From Erythrobacter sp. (GTDB lineage Bacteria; Pseudomonadota; Alphaproteobacteria; Sphingomonadales; Sphingomonadaceae): DNA of 63,048 nt. The stretch spans positions 1 through 63,048 of the forward strand of contig PNKW01000010.1 of assembly GCA_013822695.1 (NCBI GenBank). The letters run 5' to 3'. The notes below the pieces were generated by a model. The model saw only the letters and a list, made by a program, of their open reading frames with translations. It was not told the DNA's origin and ran no database searches. The translations under genes were made by a program, and so were the position numbers. How positions within the stretch are numbered: the first letter of the stretch is position 1; the number at the start of each line of letters is the position of its first letter. Below are positions 1 to 11,039 of this stretch, piece by piece.

Positions 1-1
1 C

Positions 2-643
2 GGCTATTCGCCCTTCGAGCCGCGTCTGCGTCTGCGTTACGGGGCCGAGCTGCGCCAGGGCATCGATGTGTTTTCGGCGAGCCCCGATTGCCGCCCCAAT
101 CTCCTCGCTTGCATCATTGGCGGCATGGCCCCGCCAAGCCGGATCGAGGCCGATCCGACCCCGTTCCTGCTCCGGCTCAACACGGGGATCGAATACCGCC
201 CCGTGCCCACCCTGGCACTGGTGCTCAACACCCAGGCGCAGATCACCGGCGATGCGCTGCCCGCCTTCGAGGAACTGGCCGCCGGCTCCTTCTCGATCGG
301 GCGCGGCTATGATCCGGGCGCGGTGCTGGGTGACAGCGGCATCCTCAATGCCTTCGAACTGCGCTACGGCTCGCTGAGCCCGCAGAGCGAAAAGGCTGCG
401 GCATGGCAGCCCTATCTCTTCTCCGACATCGCCTTCGTCTGGAACGAGGATCCCAGCCGCGCTGGCACCAACCCCGACCGCTTGTGGTCGGCAGGCGGCG
501 GGCTGCGCATGGCATGGGGCAGCGGGATCCAGAGCGATTTCGTCGTCGCCGTACCGCTCCTGACCCCCGATCTTGCCCAGCAAAGGGGCGATGTCCGGTT
601 CCTGTTCTCGCTCACCGCCCGCCTGTTCCCGTGGAGATTTTGA
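2..643 (+). CDS. TpsB-type two-partner secretion transporter, C-terminal part (ShlB/FhaC family)
   Basis: Only the last 213 residues are in the window; the reading frame is open from base 2. TpsB proteins are 16-strand outer-membrane barrels of the Omp85 family that export a partner TpsA exoprotein from the periplasm. Visible signs are alternating hydrophobic and polar strands, a GRGYDPG segment that matches the conserved (V)RGY/F motif of the L6 loop, and a terminal phenylalanine (FPWRF), the usual signal for barrel insertion. Its stop is one base before the start of the large exoprotein gene, the standard arrangement of a TpsB-TpsA pair. The N-terminal POTRA domains lie outside the window. 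Family assignment is from motif and context. Confidence 0.8.
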   Translation, partial: GYSPFEPRLRLRYGAELRQGIDVFSASPDCRPNLLACIIGGMAPPSRIEADPTPFLLRLNTGIEYRPVPTLALVLNTQAQITGDALPAFEELAAGSFSIGRGYDPGAVLGDSGILNAFELRYGSLSPQSEKAAAWQPYLFSDIAFVWNEDPSRAGTNPDRLWSAGGGLRMAWGSGIQSDFVVAVPLLTPDLAQQRGDVRFLFSLTARLFPWRF

Positions 644-644
644 G

Positions 645-3600
645 ATGAGCCAAGCCACCGCAAAGCGCACCTCCCTGTTGGCCAGCTGCGGCAGTGCCGC
701 GCTCGCCCTCGGCCTGATCCTCGGCCCCGCTCCGGTAGCGGCGCAGGGCATTCAGGCGGGCGGCAATGTTTCTGACGGGGTCGCCTTTATCGATACCCCC
801 GCGCCGGGCCAGACCACGATCGACGTGGTCACGCCGACCGCGGTGATCGACTGGACCCCGGCGGTCGACAACATGGGCAATGCGCTGATCTTCCTGCCTT
901 CCGGCAACACGGCGACATTCCAGTCGGGCCAGCTTCAGAACTTTGCCGTGCTCAACCGCATCCTGCCCGATGCCAACAACAATGTCGCGGTGATCAACGG
1001 CAACGTGATCTCGCGCATCATCGACCCGGCGAGCGGGTTGCAGACGACCGGCGGGACAGTGGCGTTCTATTCACCGACGGGTCTGCTGATCGGCGGCACC
1101 GCGACGTTCGATGTCGGAAGCCTGTTGCTGACCACGCTCGACACCTCGCCCGCGAGCTTTGCCGACTTCGCCAACGGCGGCAACCTTTCGCTCGTCGGTG
1201 CGACCGGATCGACCGCTCGGATCCTGATCAGCCCCGGCGCGCAGATCTCCGCGCTGGCGGAGAATTCCTACTTCGCGGTGGTCGCCGCCGATGTCGAAAT
1301 GCGCGGGATCGCGCGGGTCAACGGCAGCCACGCCTATGTCGCGGGCGAGGTGGTGAACCTCAGCTTCTCGAACGGGCTGTTCAACATCCAGGTTCCGGTC
1401 GGCACTGCTGCGGCGGGCAATGTGGTGACGATTGACGGCACCGTCGGCGGCCCGTCGAGCACCGGGGCGGCCGGCGACAACCACCTGATCTACGCGGTCG
1501 CGCGCGCGTCTCAGGATCCGATCTCGATGCTGCTGCGAGGCAATCTCGGCTTTGATCCGGCGCAGAGCGCAGGGATCGTCAATGGCGAGATCATCATCTC
1601 GGCCAATTACGACGTGTTTGGCCGCTTCGTCGACGGCGGCTCGATCAGTGACGGCATCAACGCCGTGTTCAACAACAATTCCGAGCTGTCGACGACCCAA
1701 GCCGACATTTTCCTCGAGGATTTCGCGGCCAGCTCCAGCCTGCTGGCGATCGGGACGCACCGCACCCAGGTCACCGCCCGCACCACCGCCAGTTCGGTCG
1801 CGGGCAATCTCATCATGGTCGGACGGCAGAATGCCGAGCTGACCGCGAGCAACGGCCAGAACTTCACGATTACCGGCGACGTGCTGGTTTCGGCGCAGGA
1901 TTACGGCGTCAGCGGATCGGGTCTGCAATCGCTCGACGTCCTCAATGCGCAGGGCGGAGTCGCCTTCATCGACGCCTTTGGCGGCGGGACGATGACCATT
2001 TCCGGCAATGCTGCCGTGCTCGCCGATGCCTTCGCCGGGGCCGAAATTCTGCAAGGCGTGATCGGCTCGGCGCAGGGCGGGACGGCGCAGATCGGTTCGA
2101 CCGGGGGCACGCTGATGATCGCGGGCGATGCCACCGCAAGCGCGCGCGGCGTGGGACCGAGCGGATCGGGCATTTTCTCGAGCACGCTGACCGGCGCGCC
2201 CGCGCGCGGCGGGCTTGCGCAGCTCTTCTCGGTGCAGGGCGGCAATGTGACGCTGGGCGGATCGCTGCTGCTCGACGCGAGTGCCAGCGCGACCGGATCG
2301 CTCAACACCACGACCACCACGCCCTCTGAAGCCTTCGGCGGCAATGCGTTCCTCAATATCTTCAACGGCGCGGGCACGATCACCATCGGCAGCACTGCGA
2401 CGCTGCGTGCCAATGCCATTGGCGGCAGTGCCAATTTCAGCGGAATTGGCGGTATCGGCGATGCAGGGCAGGCAATCATCGATGTCAACGGCCTCGGTGT
2501 GATCGACATTACCGGCGACGTCATCGCCGAGGCGTTCGGCATCGGGGGCGACAATCTCTCCGGCACCGGGGGCAACGGCCTTGGTGGCCGCGCGGCGGCC
2601 ACCACCATCGGCGGCGGGCAGATCCTGATGGGCGGCACCTACGCGGCCGATGCCAGCGGGCGGGGCGGAGACGGTCTCAACGGCGGCAAAGGGCTCGGCG
2701 GGATCGCGATCGCGATTGCCCGCACCGGCCTCATCGATATCACCGGGAGCGCGCAGGTCTTTGCCGATGGCTTCGGCGGCAATGCCGGTTTCGGCTTCGG
2801 CGGCAATGGCGGGATCGGGCGCGGCGGCAATGCGGCGTTCCAGGCCGACGGGACTCTCAACGACCCCGCAACGCTCATGATCGGCGGCGATGCGACCGTG
2901 TCTGCGACCGGCATGGGCGGGCAGGGCGGGGCGGCCTTCATCCAGACGGGCACCCCGGCCGGGCGCGGCGGCGACGGTTTCGGCGGTGATTTCACCGTTC
3001 CCAATCAGGCCGACCCTGCCTTCACCAGCGGTGCTTTCCTGCTCGCAGGCGGGGACAACGGCAATATCTCGGTCGGCGGAAGCGCGGTGGTTTCGGCCAG
3101 CGCCGTCGGCGGCCGCGGCGGCGCGGGCGAAAGCACACTCAATGGCGGGCTTGGGGGCGATGCCATTGGCGGACTCGCTCAGGTGGGACTCGCCTTGCTC
3201 GGCCAGAACGGTTCGGTCGGGCTCGGCTCTGCGGTCTTTGGCGACGTCTTCGCCAGCGCCGATGCCTCCGGTGGCGGCGGCGGCCTGACCTTGGACATCG
3301 AGACCGGCAATGGCGGCGCGGGGACGGGCGGATTTGCCGCATTCTCGGTGCGCGCGGGCGACGCGACCGCCGGAATTGTCACCCTCGAAGCCTCAGGGAA
3401 CGGCGGAGCGGGTCAGGTCGCGGGGACCGGCACGGGCGGCGCGGCCGCAGTGCTCGGCAGCCTTGGCGGGACGCTGATCGTCGATGATTTTTCCGCGTTC
3501 GCTAACGGCAATGGCGGGTTTTCGGCCTTCGGCACCGGCGGCGCAGGCCTCGGCGGAGAGGCCGCGATCGAGGGCGACGGGATCAGCGTCACCATCAACG

Positions 3601-6600
3601 GCGATGCAGTGGTCGAAGCGAGCGGCCGGGGCGGTTTGTCCGGTGACGGCGGGGCGGGCGGCGACGGCACCGGGGGTCTCGCCTATTTTGCCACCACTCT
3701 GGCAGGCGCACCGGGCTCGATCACGGTTAATGGTCAGGCCGCTGCCTATGCGCTCGGGTCGGGTGGCGATTCCGGCCTCAGCTTCGCCGCCGGGTCGGGC
3801 ACCGGCGGCACCGCCTATGTCGAAGCCTTCAACGGCAGCACGATCACGCTCGGCGCGCTGCAGGCAGCGGCGATCGGAAGAGGTGGGCAAACGACCGGCC
3901 ACGAGGGCGGCGATGGCACCGGCGGCACGGTTCGGGTGCGGGCGAGCGGTTTCAGCCAGATAGCGGTGCAGCGCAACGTATCGGCCAGCTTTGCCTCGGA
4001 TTCGGTGGCCCGCCAGGCCTTTTTCAGCGTCGACGGTTTCGGCGGGGATACCCGCGGCGGCCTCGGCATCGGGGGAGCGGGGCGTGGCGGAACGATCGCG
4101 ATCACGGCGGACAATGCCGGGACGGTGATCCTGCCGGTCAACATCCTTGCCGATCCCGCCCGCGCGGCCGACCAGCTGCTGATGTTCGCTCGCGGCGTCG
4201 GTGGCGGCTCGGCTGCAGATGGCGGCACGGGTGGCACGGGCACAGGCGGCAGCGCCACCATCACGGCTGACAACGGGTTGGTCACGATGGGCGCAACCAT
4301 GCTCTCGGTGAACGGCACCGGAGGATCAGGCCTCGATCCGCAAGCCGTCAGCATCCAAGGCGGCGTTGGCGGAGGCGGTTCATTGCGCCTCGTGGTCAGC
4401 AATGGCGGGATTGCGGAGCTCGACAGCTTCGAAGGCGAGGCGGGCGGAACCGGCGGCGACGGCGTGGGCGGGGGCAACGGCGGCAATGCCTTTGGCGGCA
4501 GCGCCGGAACCTCGGTGATCACCGGCACGCTCAATATTGTCAGCCGGCTGGGTCAGTACAGCTTTGCCACCGGCGGGAGCGGCGTGATCGGCGGCAATGC
4601 CATGGGTGGCGGAGAAGGCGGCGGCGTTGTCTTCCAGGCCCAGGATGCGGCGATCAACTTCTCCACCAACGGCGGCTTCGACGATGGCTTGGTGCTGCGT
4701 TCAGACCTCACCGGCGGCATCGGCACCCAGCAAGGCGGTGTGGCGCAGGGCGGATTGCTGCAACTGGACTTGTTGAACAGCACGGTGACCGGCCAACTGG
4801 GCCTTACGCTGGCGGGACAGGCGCTTGGCGGTCGCGGCGCGCTTGCGGGCGGAAACGCCAGCGGCAGCGCGATCGACATCTCGATCCGCGATTCCGATCT
4901 TGACGCCGGGAGCCTGCGGGCTTCGTCGGGTGCGACCGGGGGCGATGCCGATCTGGCGATGGGCACGGGCGGCAATGCGCAGGGTGGCAACATCCAGCTC
5001 TTCACCAACCCCTCGACCATCGGGCTCACCGACGCAAACCTCGTCGCGTCCACCGCGCAGGGCGGCAATGCCAACATCGGCGGCAATGCCATCGGCGGCA
5101 ACATCACCGCCGAATTGAACGATACCGACCTCACGGTGACCAGCGTCTTGTCCAGTGTGACCGGGCTCGATCTGCTGTCGCAGGCGACCGCGGGCCAGGG
5201 GCAGAACGCCGGCGCCAACATGGGCGATGCGACGGCGGGCACGGTGTCGTTGCAGCTGAACAATTCGACGATCAACGCGGGCAATCTCCAGCTGCGCACG
5301 CTCGCTTCGGCAGGGTCGAGCAATCCGGAAATCGGCGGCGGCGCGGCGGCTGGGGGCGCCACGTTGCTCCAGCTTTCGGGCACATCGCTGGTCGAGGTCG
5401 GCTTGCTCCAGCTTGAATCCAGCGCATCGAGCTCGATTGGGCAGCGGCAAGTTCAGGTCGGGGTAGACCCGATGGGCAACCCGATCTTCACCACCGTCTT
5501 CGATTTCAGCGGCAGTACTGTGGGCGGGGTCAGCCGGTTGCTGCTCGTCGAGAACGGCACCCCGCAGATCAACGCGACGCAGATCGACGTGATCGCCGAC
5601 AGTTTCGGTTCCGGCTTCGATCTTGCCGGACGCTTCTCGATCGAGGTGCTGTCGGGCGGGGTCAACACCTTCGGCCTGAACGCCCGCACTGCCCCGTTCA
5701 GCAGCGGGCTTAGCAACACTGTTTCCCAGGTGATCGTCCGCGGCGGCAGCCTGATCGCGGAAAACGCCTTCTTTACGGCCGCCGAAGATCTGGTCTTCAT
5801 CACCTCCAATGGCGGGATCATCGGCAGCGACGGGACGAGCGGGACGAGCAATCTCCTGTTAGCCGAAGCCGGGAACAACATCACGGTGACCGGAGAGGGC
5901 ACCAACCGCGGGTTGATCGGCGGCGGATCGATCACGTTCAATGCCGGGCGCTCGGTTCTGCTCGATGGCACACTGCGCTCTGCTGGCGGCAACATAAGCC
6001 TCGCCGGCAACAATTTCTTCACCGCTTTCCAGACCCAGCCCGAACCGACCGTGATCACCATGAGCGCGGGTGCGCTGATCGATGCAGGGAGCGGCAGCGT
6101 CTCGATCACCGTGTTCGACGGCGGCGGCAACCCCCAGCGCGAAACCGGCGCGATCACTCTGGGGAACATCTCCGCTGGGACCATCGACGTGCGCCATTTC
6201 GGCACGACCGCAGGCAGCGACATTACGGTGCTGGCCAGCGGCGTACTGACCGCCTCGGGCACGGGCCGCGCGATCGACCTTGCCTCGCTGAACGGCGAGG
6301 TCATCAACCTGCACGGCGATGCCGGGCTGATCCTGACCGGCGGCGGGCATTACGGCATCTTCGCCGCCACGCCCACGGGATCACAGATTGGCAGCCTCTC
6401 CAGTTTCGCGCGGCGTTACAACGTGCTGACCGAGGCGGCCTATGATGCGCTAAACCCCGGCGTCAATTTCGCGGCCTTCCGCATCACCCCGGTGCTGACC
6501 GTCACTGCCGATGACATCGCGCGTTTCTACGGCAGCGCCAACCCGGCCTTCACAGCGAGCATCACGGGCTTCCTCGCTGGCGACAGCATCGCCGACTTCA

Positions 6601-7931
6601 CCGGCGCGCTGCAATTCCTGACTTCGGCGGACGGCACCTCGCCGATCGGTCAATATGCGCTCAATGTGGCGCTGGGCACACTTGTGAGCCCGCAAGGTTA
6701 CCAGTTCACCTTCGCGCCCGGCATCCTCACCGTCACCCCGCGGCCGATCACGATCACCGCGAGCGACCTGTCGCGCATCTATGGCAATGCCAACCCGGCG
6801 CTCGGCTTCACCGTCGGCGGGCTGGGCCTCGTCAATGGCGACCAGTTGACCGGCGCGCTGGCCACCAATGCCGGGCTGACCAGCGGCGTGGGCAGTTTCG
6901 CCATCACCCAGGGCTCGCTCGCGGCGAGCGCCAATTACGCGGTGACCTTCGTTGGCGGGCAGCTGACGGTCACCCCGCGCCCGATCACCATCGATGCCAA
7001 CAGCATCTCGCGCGTCTATGGCAACGCCAACCCGGCGCTGACCTTCTCGGTGGGCGGGCTGGGCCTCGTCAACGGCGACCAGCTGAGCGGCGCGCTGACG
7101 ACCGTGGCCGGGGTCACAACCGGCGTTGGCACCTTCGCGATCACGCAAGGCACGCTGACGGCGGGCGCGAATTACGCGCTGACCTACAATGCCGGGTTGC
7201 TCACCATCACCCCGCGGCCGATCACGATCACGGCCGGCAACCTGTCGCGTGTCTACGGCGATGCCAACCCCGCGCTCGCCTTCACCATCGGCGGGCTGGG
7301 CCTGGTCAATGGCGACCAGCTGAGCGGAGCACTCGCAGCGGCTGGGGTGACGGCCGGGGTCGGCACCTCGGCGATCACGCTCGGCACCCTCAGCGCGGGG
7401 GGCAACTACACGATCGCCTTCACCCCGGGCCTCCTCACCATCACCCCGCGCCCGCTGACGGTGGCGGCGGACAATCTGTCTAAGACGCTCGGCCTTGCCG
7501 ACCCGCTGCTGACCTTCAGCATCACCGCGGGCGATCTCGTCAACGGCGACGTGCTCACCGGCAGTCTCGTGCGCGATCCGGGCGAGACGATTGCGAGCTT
7601 TGCCATCCGCCAGGGCACGCTCTCGGCGGGCAATAATTACGCGGTCACCTTCGTGCCCGGCACCTTCACCATCAACCCGCCGCCGGTCTCGCCCGACATC
7701 AACAACCCGACCTCCTTCGAGCCCCCGGTGGTGGTCGACACCAGCCCGCCGCCGGTCACGGGCGAGTCGGACGAACGCTTCGGGATCGACTTCCCCGAAC
7801 GGCCCGATGCGCCGCTGATCAGCGAAGACCCGCTGCTCGACGATCCGGTCGCGAGCGGAAGCGACAGCGCGCTCTATGGCGAGGACGAGGATGATGACGA
7901 TGCGGCGACACCGCCTGCAGGAGGGCGCTGA
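645..7931 (+). CDS. Giant TpsA exoprotein: filamentous-haemagglutinin N-terminal domain, Gly-rich body, five MBG repeats
   Basis: A 2428-residue exported protein. The start at 645 was chosen over an upstream in-frame start at 573 because it directly follows the transporter stop, has GGAG upstream and begins a clean signal peptide ending in AAQG. Residues of about 35-300 resemble the TPS secretion domain, with SPTGLLIGG in the place of the NPNG-type motif. The middle of about 1500 residues is glycine- and asparagine-rich (GGxGxGG and GGNA runs), typical of a right-handed beta-helix fibre. About residues 1948-2345 hold five MBG units, and the acidic tail ends with DEDDDD. It has very few cysteines. 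Function is probably adhesion or surface binding (family knowledge); the ligand cannot be read from sequence. The next gene starts 1 bp after the stop. Confidence 0.85.
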   Translation: MSQATAKRTSLLASCGSAALALGLILGPAPVAAQGIQAGGNVSDGVAFIDTPAPGQTTIDVVTPTAVIDWTPAVDNMGNALIFLPSGNTATFQSGQLQNFAVLNRILPDANNNVAVINGNVISRIIDPASGLQTTGGTVAFYSPTGLLIGGTATFDVGSLLLTTLDTSPASFADFANGGNLSLVGATGSTARILISPGAQISALAENSYFAVVAADVEMRGIARVNGSHAYVAGEVVNLSFSNGLFNIQVPVGTAAAGNVVTIDGTVGGPSSTGAAGDNHLIYAVARASQDPISMLLRGNLGFDPAQSAGIVNGEIIISANYDVFGRFVDGGSISDGINAVFNNNSELSTTQADIFLEDFAASSSLLAIGTHRTQVTARTTASSVAGNLIMVGRQNAELTASNGQNFTITGDVLVSAQDYGVSGSGLQSLDVLNAQGGVAFIDAFGGGTMTISGNAAVLADAFAGAEILQGVIGSAQGGTAQIGSTGGTLMIAGDATASARGVGPSGSGIFSSTLTGAPARGGLAQLFSVQGGNVTLGGSLLLDASASATGSLNTTTTTPSEAFGGNAFLNIFNGAGTITIGSTATLRANAIGGSANFSGIGGIGDAGQAIIDVNGLGVIDITGDVIAEAFGIGGDNLSGTGGNGLGGRAAATTIGGGQILMGGTYAADASGRGGDGLNGGKGLGGIAIAIARTGLIDITGSAQVFADGFGGNAGFGFGGNGGIGRGGNAAFQADGTLNDPATLMIGGDATVSATGMGGQGGAAFIQTGTPAGRGGDGFGGDFTVPNQADPAFTSGAFLLAGGDNGNISVGGSAVVSASAVGGRGGAGESTLNGGLGGDAIGGLAQVGLALLGQNGSVGLGSAVFGDVFASADASGGGGGLTLDIETGNGGAGTGGFAAFSVRAGDATAGIVTLEASGNGGAGQVAGTGTGGAAAVLGSLGGTLIVDDFSAFANGNGGFSAFGTGGAGLGGEAAIEGDGISVTINGDAVVEASGRGGLSGDGGAGGDGTGGLAYFATTLAGAPGSITVNGQAAAYALGSGGDSGLSFAAGSGTGGTAYVEAFNGSTITLGALQAAAIGRGGQTTGHEGGDGTGGTVRVRASGFSQIAVQRNVSASFASDSVARQAFFSVDGFGGDTRGGLGIGGAGRGGTIAITADNAGTVILPVNILADPARAADQLLMFARGVGGGSAADGGTGGTGTGGSATITADNGLVTMGATMLSVNGTGGSGLDPQAVSIQGGVGGGGSLRLVVSNGGIAELDSFEGEAGGTGGDGVGGGNGGNAFGGSAGTSVITGTLNIVSRLGQYSFATGGSGVIGGNAMGGGEGGGVVFQAQDAAINFSTNGGFDDGLVLRSDLTGGIGTQQGGVAQGGLLQLDLLNSTVTGQLGLTLAGQALGGRGALAGGNASGSAIDISIRDSDLDAGSLRASSGATGGDADLAMGTGGNAQGGNIQLFTNPSTIGLTDANLVASTAQGGNANIGGNAIGGNITAELNDTDLTVTSVLSSVTGLDLLSQATAGQGQNAGANMGDATAGTVSLQLNNSTINAGNLQLRTLASAGSSNPEIGGGAAAGGATLLQLSGTSLVEVGLLQLESSASSSIGQRQVQVGVDPMGNPIFTTVFDFSGSTVGGVSRLLLVENGTPQINATQIDVIADSFGSGFDLAGRFSIEVLSGGVNTFGLNARTAPFSSGLSNTVSQVIVRGGSLIAENAFFTAAEDLVFITSNGGIIGSDGTSGTSNLLLAEAGNNITVTGEGTNRGLIGGGSITFNAGRSVLLDGTLRSAGGNISLAGNNFFTAFQTQPEPTVITMSAGALIDAGSGSVSITVFDGGGNPQRETGAITLGNISAGTIDVRHFGTTAGSDITVLASGVLTASGTGRAIDLASLNGEVINLHGDAGLILTGGGHYGIFAATPTGSQIGSLSSFARRYNVLTEAAYDALNPGVNFAAFRITPVLTVTADDIARFYGSANPAFTASITGFLAGDSIADFTGALQFLTSADGTSPIGQYALNVALGTLVSPQGYQFTFAPGILTVTPRPITITASDLSRIYGNANPALGFTVGGLGLVNGDQLTGALATNAGLTSGVGSFAITQGSLAASANYAVTFVGGQLTVTPRPITIDANSISRVYGNANPALTFSVGGLGLVNGDQLSGALTTVAGVTTGVGTFAITQGTLTAGANYALTYNAGLLTITPRPITITAGNLSRVYGDANPALAFTIGGLGLVNGDQLSGALAAAGVTAGVGTSAITLGTLSAGGNYTIAFTPGLLTITPRPLTVAADNLSKTLGLADPLLTFSITAGDLVNGDVLTGSLVRDPGETIASFAIRQGTLSAGNNYAVTFVPGTFTINPPPVSPDINNPTSFEPPVVVDTSPPPVTGESDERFGIDFPERPDAPLISEDPLLDDPVASGSDSALYGEDEDDDDAATPPAGGR
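6490..7680 (+). repeat. Five tandem MBG-domain repeats inside the TpsA gene
   Basis: Five direct repeats of about 240 bp each encode units with the pattern TPRPITI, then YGNANPAL, then GLGLVNGDQL, then NYAVTF. Units 2 to 4 are the most alike at DNA level, which suggests recent duplication or gene conversion. The first and last units are diverged: the first lacks the GDQL pattern and the last has KTLGLADP in place of YGNANPA. MBG domains are surface-exposed beta-rich modules found in bacterial adhesins. Copy number may vary between strains. Confidence 0.85.
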
Positions 7932-7932
7932 C

Positions 7933-10900
7933 ATGACCGCAGGTTCCCGCAGGATGCTGCGCACCGCCTTCTCGCTCGCCGCTGCCGCGGGGCTGGGGGC
8001 CAGCCTTGTCGCCGGGCCCGGTGCGGCGCGCACCGACCTGGGCACGAGCATCGCCCTGCGCGACACCTTCCCGATCGGCTCGAACGGGCTGTGCGAGGCG
8101 CAGATCCTCCCACCCGAACCCGGCGCGGGACTGTTCGACCGGCGCTATTCGGTGATCTGCCGCGATGCCGCGGCGCCCGTCGGCACGTTGTGGGTGGTGA
8201 AGCCCAAGGGCGGCGAGGCGCCCGGCCCGGCGCGCTTTGCCGGGGCCGATGCCGAGTGCTTCGGCGATGCCGCCAAGGCTCCGCAGGCGCTCCCCGGCCT
8301 TGCCGCGGTCGAGCGGTTGGACTGCAAGCGCGCAGGCAGCATCCTTGCGACCGACCTGCTGATCGGCAGCCGTGCAGGCCGCACCTATGCCGCCGCAGGT
8401 CTGACCGCCTATGCCAAGGCGCTCGAGCTCGGAATCGCCTCGCTGGCGAGCGACACCGTGGTGCCCGGCACGGTCGAGATCCCGCTCACCAGCACCACCG
8501 ATGCCGCCGCCTTCGCGCGCCAGCAGGCCGAGGCGATCGCCGCCGATCAGGCGCTGGTCGAAGCCTATCGCCGCAGCAATGCGGGCGATTTTGCGGAAGC
8601 CGCCGAGTTCTTCGCCGTCTCGGCAGCGGCTCTCTCCGGCCCGGGCGCTGCCGAGGCGCAGCTCAACACCGCGCTCCAGCAATCCAATCTCGGCAGCTTC
8701 ACCGAGGCGCGCCGGCTGTGCCGCCGCCCGCCCGGCCAGCGGTGCCAGCCCGCTGCTCGCCCGGTTGCAGCGCAACTACGAAGCAATGGACGCATTGAAC
8801 CAGCGCCAGCCCGCGCGCGCGCTGGCGCTGCTCGATACGCCGCTGGCGACCGAATTCGGCGGTGCCGACGAAGTCCGCGCGCTCACCATCGGCGCCGCGC
8901 TCGCGGGCCAGCTGGCGAGCGAGAGCGGGCGGATCACGAGCGAATATTCGCTGAGCCTCACCCCGCTCGAACGCGCGCAGTTGCTCGATGGCCAGCACGA
9001 CTACCTCAAGGCGACAGTGCTGCGACAGCTGGGCCGCGCTGCCGAGGCCCCGCCGCTGCTCGCCAGCGCCGAGCGCGCCTTTGCCGAAGTGCGCGATGGC
9101 CGGGTGGTTTCGGTCGCGTGGCTGCGCGGGCAGGTGCTGGGCGAACTCGCCGAAGTCGCCGAACGCGCCGGGCAAACCGCCGAGGCCGAGCGGCTCCACC
9201 AGCAGGCGATCGGCTTGCTCGGCACTATCTACCCCGGCTCGCCCGCGTTGGGCAGCGCGCGCGCGCTGCTGGCCGGGCTCTATGCCCGCAGCGGTCGGCA
9301 GGGCGAGGCGCTGGCGATCTATCGCGATATCGTCGACGATGCGAATGGTCGCCCGCTGCCCTCGCTGCGCTCGGTGATGACGCCCTATTTCGCGCTGCTG
9401 ACCGACCGGACGACAGGCGTGGGCGGGGCCGAGGCGGCCGCCGATGTGTTCATCGCCAGCCAGCTGCTCCAGCGGCCGGGTCTTGCCCAGACCCAGGCCG
9501 CGCTCGCCCGCGAGCTGTCCGAGGGGACAGACGAGGCCGCACAGCTGTTCCGCACCGCCACCAATCTCGCGCGCGGGATCGAACAGCAGCGCGTCTCGCT
9601 GCTCGAGCTTGAAAGCCTGCCCGACGCGAACACCCGCCTTGCCGACCAGATCGCCGAGCGGCGCGCGCGGCTCGGCCAGCTCGAACAGCAGCAGGCCGAG
9701 GTGCTTGCAAAGCTGGCGGTCTATCCCCGCTACCGCGCGGTCGCGGGCGATGCGATCAGCCTTGCCGATCTGCAAGCGGTGCTGGGCGAGGGCGAAGCCT
9801 ATGTGAAGCTGGTGACGCTCGATAGCGATGCCTACGTCCTCTACGCCACGCGCGAGAGCGCCAAGGTGTGGCGCGCCGACGCCACCCCGCGCCAGCTGGA
9901 ACGCCTCGTGACCCAGATCCGCGAGAGCATTGCGGTTGTCGAGGGCGGGCAGGTCAACACCTACCCCTTCGACCTGGCGGCAGCGCGCAAGCTCTATGTG
10001 CAGCTGTTCGCCCCCGTCGCCGATGACCTGCCGCGCCTCAGGCATCTGGTGTTCGAACCCGATGGCGCGCTGCTCAAGCTGCCGGTCAATCTGCTGGTCA
10101 CCGACGATGCGAGCGTGGCCGCCTATGAGGCGCGGATGAAGCAGAAAGGCGCGGACGAATACGACTTCCGCGGCACGAAGTGGCTGGGGCGCAGCACGCA
10201 GGTCAGCACGTCCGTTGGCCCCTCGGCGTTCCGCGACGTGCGCGCCGCGCGGCCCTCGGACGGCAAGCGCGCCTATCTCGGCCTTGGCGAGAACGCCCCC
10301 ATCGGCACCGCCTCTGCCGGCGGCTCGCGCGTTCGCGCGGCGCTGGAGGCGGGCGAGCGCTGCACCTGGTCGCCCAACATCTGGGCCAACCCGATCAAGG
10401 CCAAGGAACTGCGCGAGGCGGCGGTCCGGTTCGGCAGCACCGCGCAGGTGCTGACCGGCGATGCCTTTACCGACACCGGCGTGGCCGTGCTGCCCGACCT
10501 TGCCGAGTTCCGCATTCTCCACTTCGCCACCCACGGCCTTGTCACAGCGCCGCAGCCCGGCTGCCCGCCGCGCCCGGCGCTGCTGACCAGCTTCGACAAG
10601 GCCGAAGCGTCTGACGGCCTCTTGAGCTTTGCCGAGATCTTCGACCTCAGGATCGATGCCGATCTCGTGATCCTTTCGGCCTGCGACACCGCGGGCAGCG
10701 CCACGGTGGGCGCCGCGCGCGAGGCGGGGGTGCGCAGCGGCGGCGAATTTGCGCTCGACGGACTGGTGCGCGCCTTCGTGGGCGCGGGCGGGCGGACGGT
10801 GCTCGCCAGCCACTGGCCGGTGCCCGACGATTTCGACGCGACCGGGCGGCTGGTGGGCGGGTTGTTCGCCGAGGAAGGGCGCAGCACGGCCGAGGCGCTG

Positions 10901-11005
10901 CGCGTCTCGCAGCTCGCGCTGATGGACGATGCCGAGACCTCGCACCCCTTCTACTGGTCGGCCTTCGCAGTTGTCGGCGACGGCGCGGCGCGCCTCGCGC
11001 GCTGA
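7933..11005 (+). CDS. Exported TPR-CHAT caspase-like protease, interrupted by one frameshift
   Basis: Signal peptide (MTAGSRRMLR start, cleavage near GAAR), then an N-terminal domain, a TPR-like helical region and a C-terminal CHAT domain. CHAT proteases are caspase-related cysteine peptidases. The catalytic His is seen in HFATHG (about 10530) and the Cys in LSACDT (about 10678). The N-terminal half is read in one frame up to about 8718 and the rest in the next frame from about 8720. Skipping one base near 8718-8722 joins FTEARRL directly to AAARPASGASPLL, which restores one chain of roughly 1020 residues. This is either a real mutation or a single-base sequence error. It starts 1 bp after the exoprotein stop, so it belongs to the TPS operon. 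Its likely role is cleavage of a secreted or periplasmic partner; that is inferred. Confidence 0.75.
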
Positions 11006-11039
11006 TTGCGGGCGGACGGGAGCTCGGGACCGCAGGGAG

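Noticed and set aside
6450..8066. A 538-codon minus-strand frame opposite the MBG repeats
   Set aside because: Repetitive Arg/Ala/Gly composition mirrors the repeats on the plus strand; no start signal or domain.
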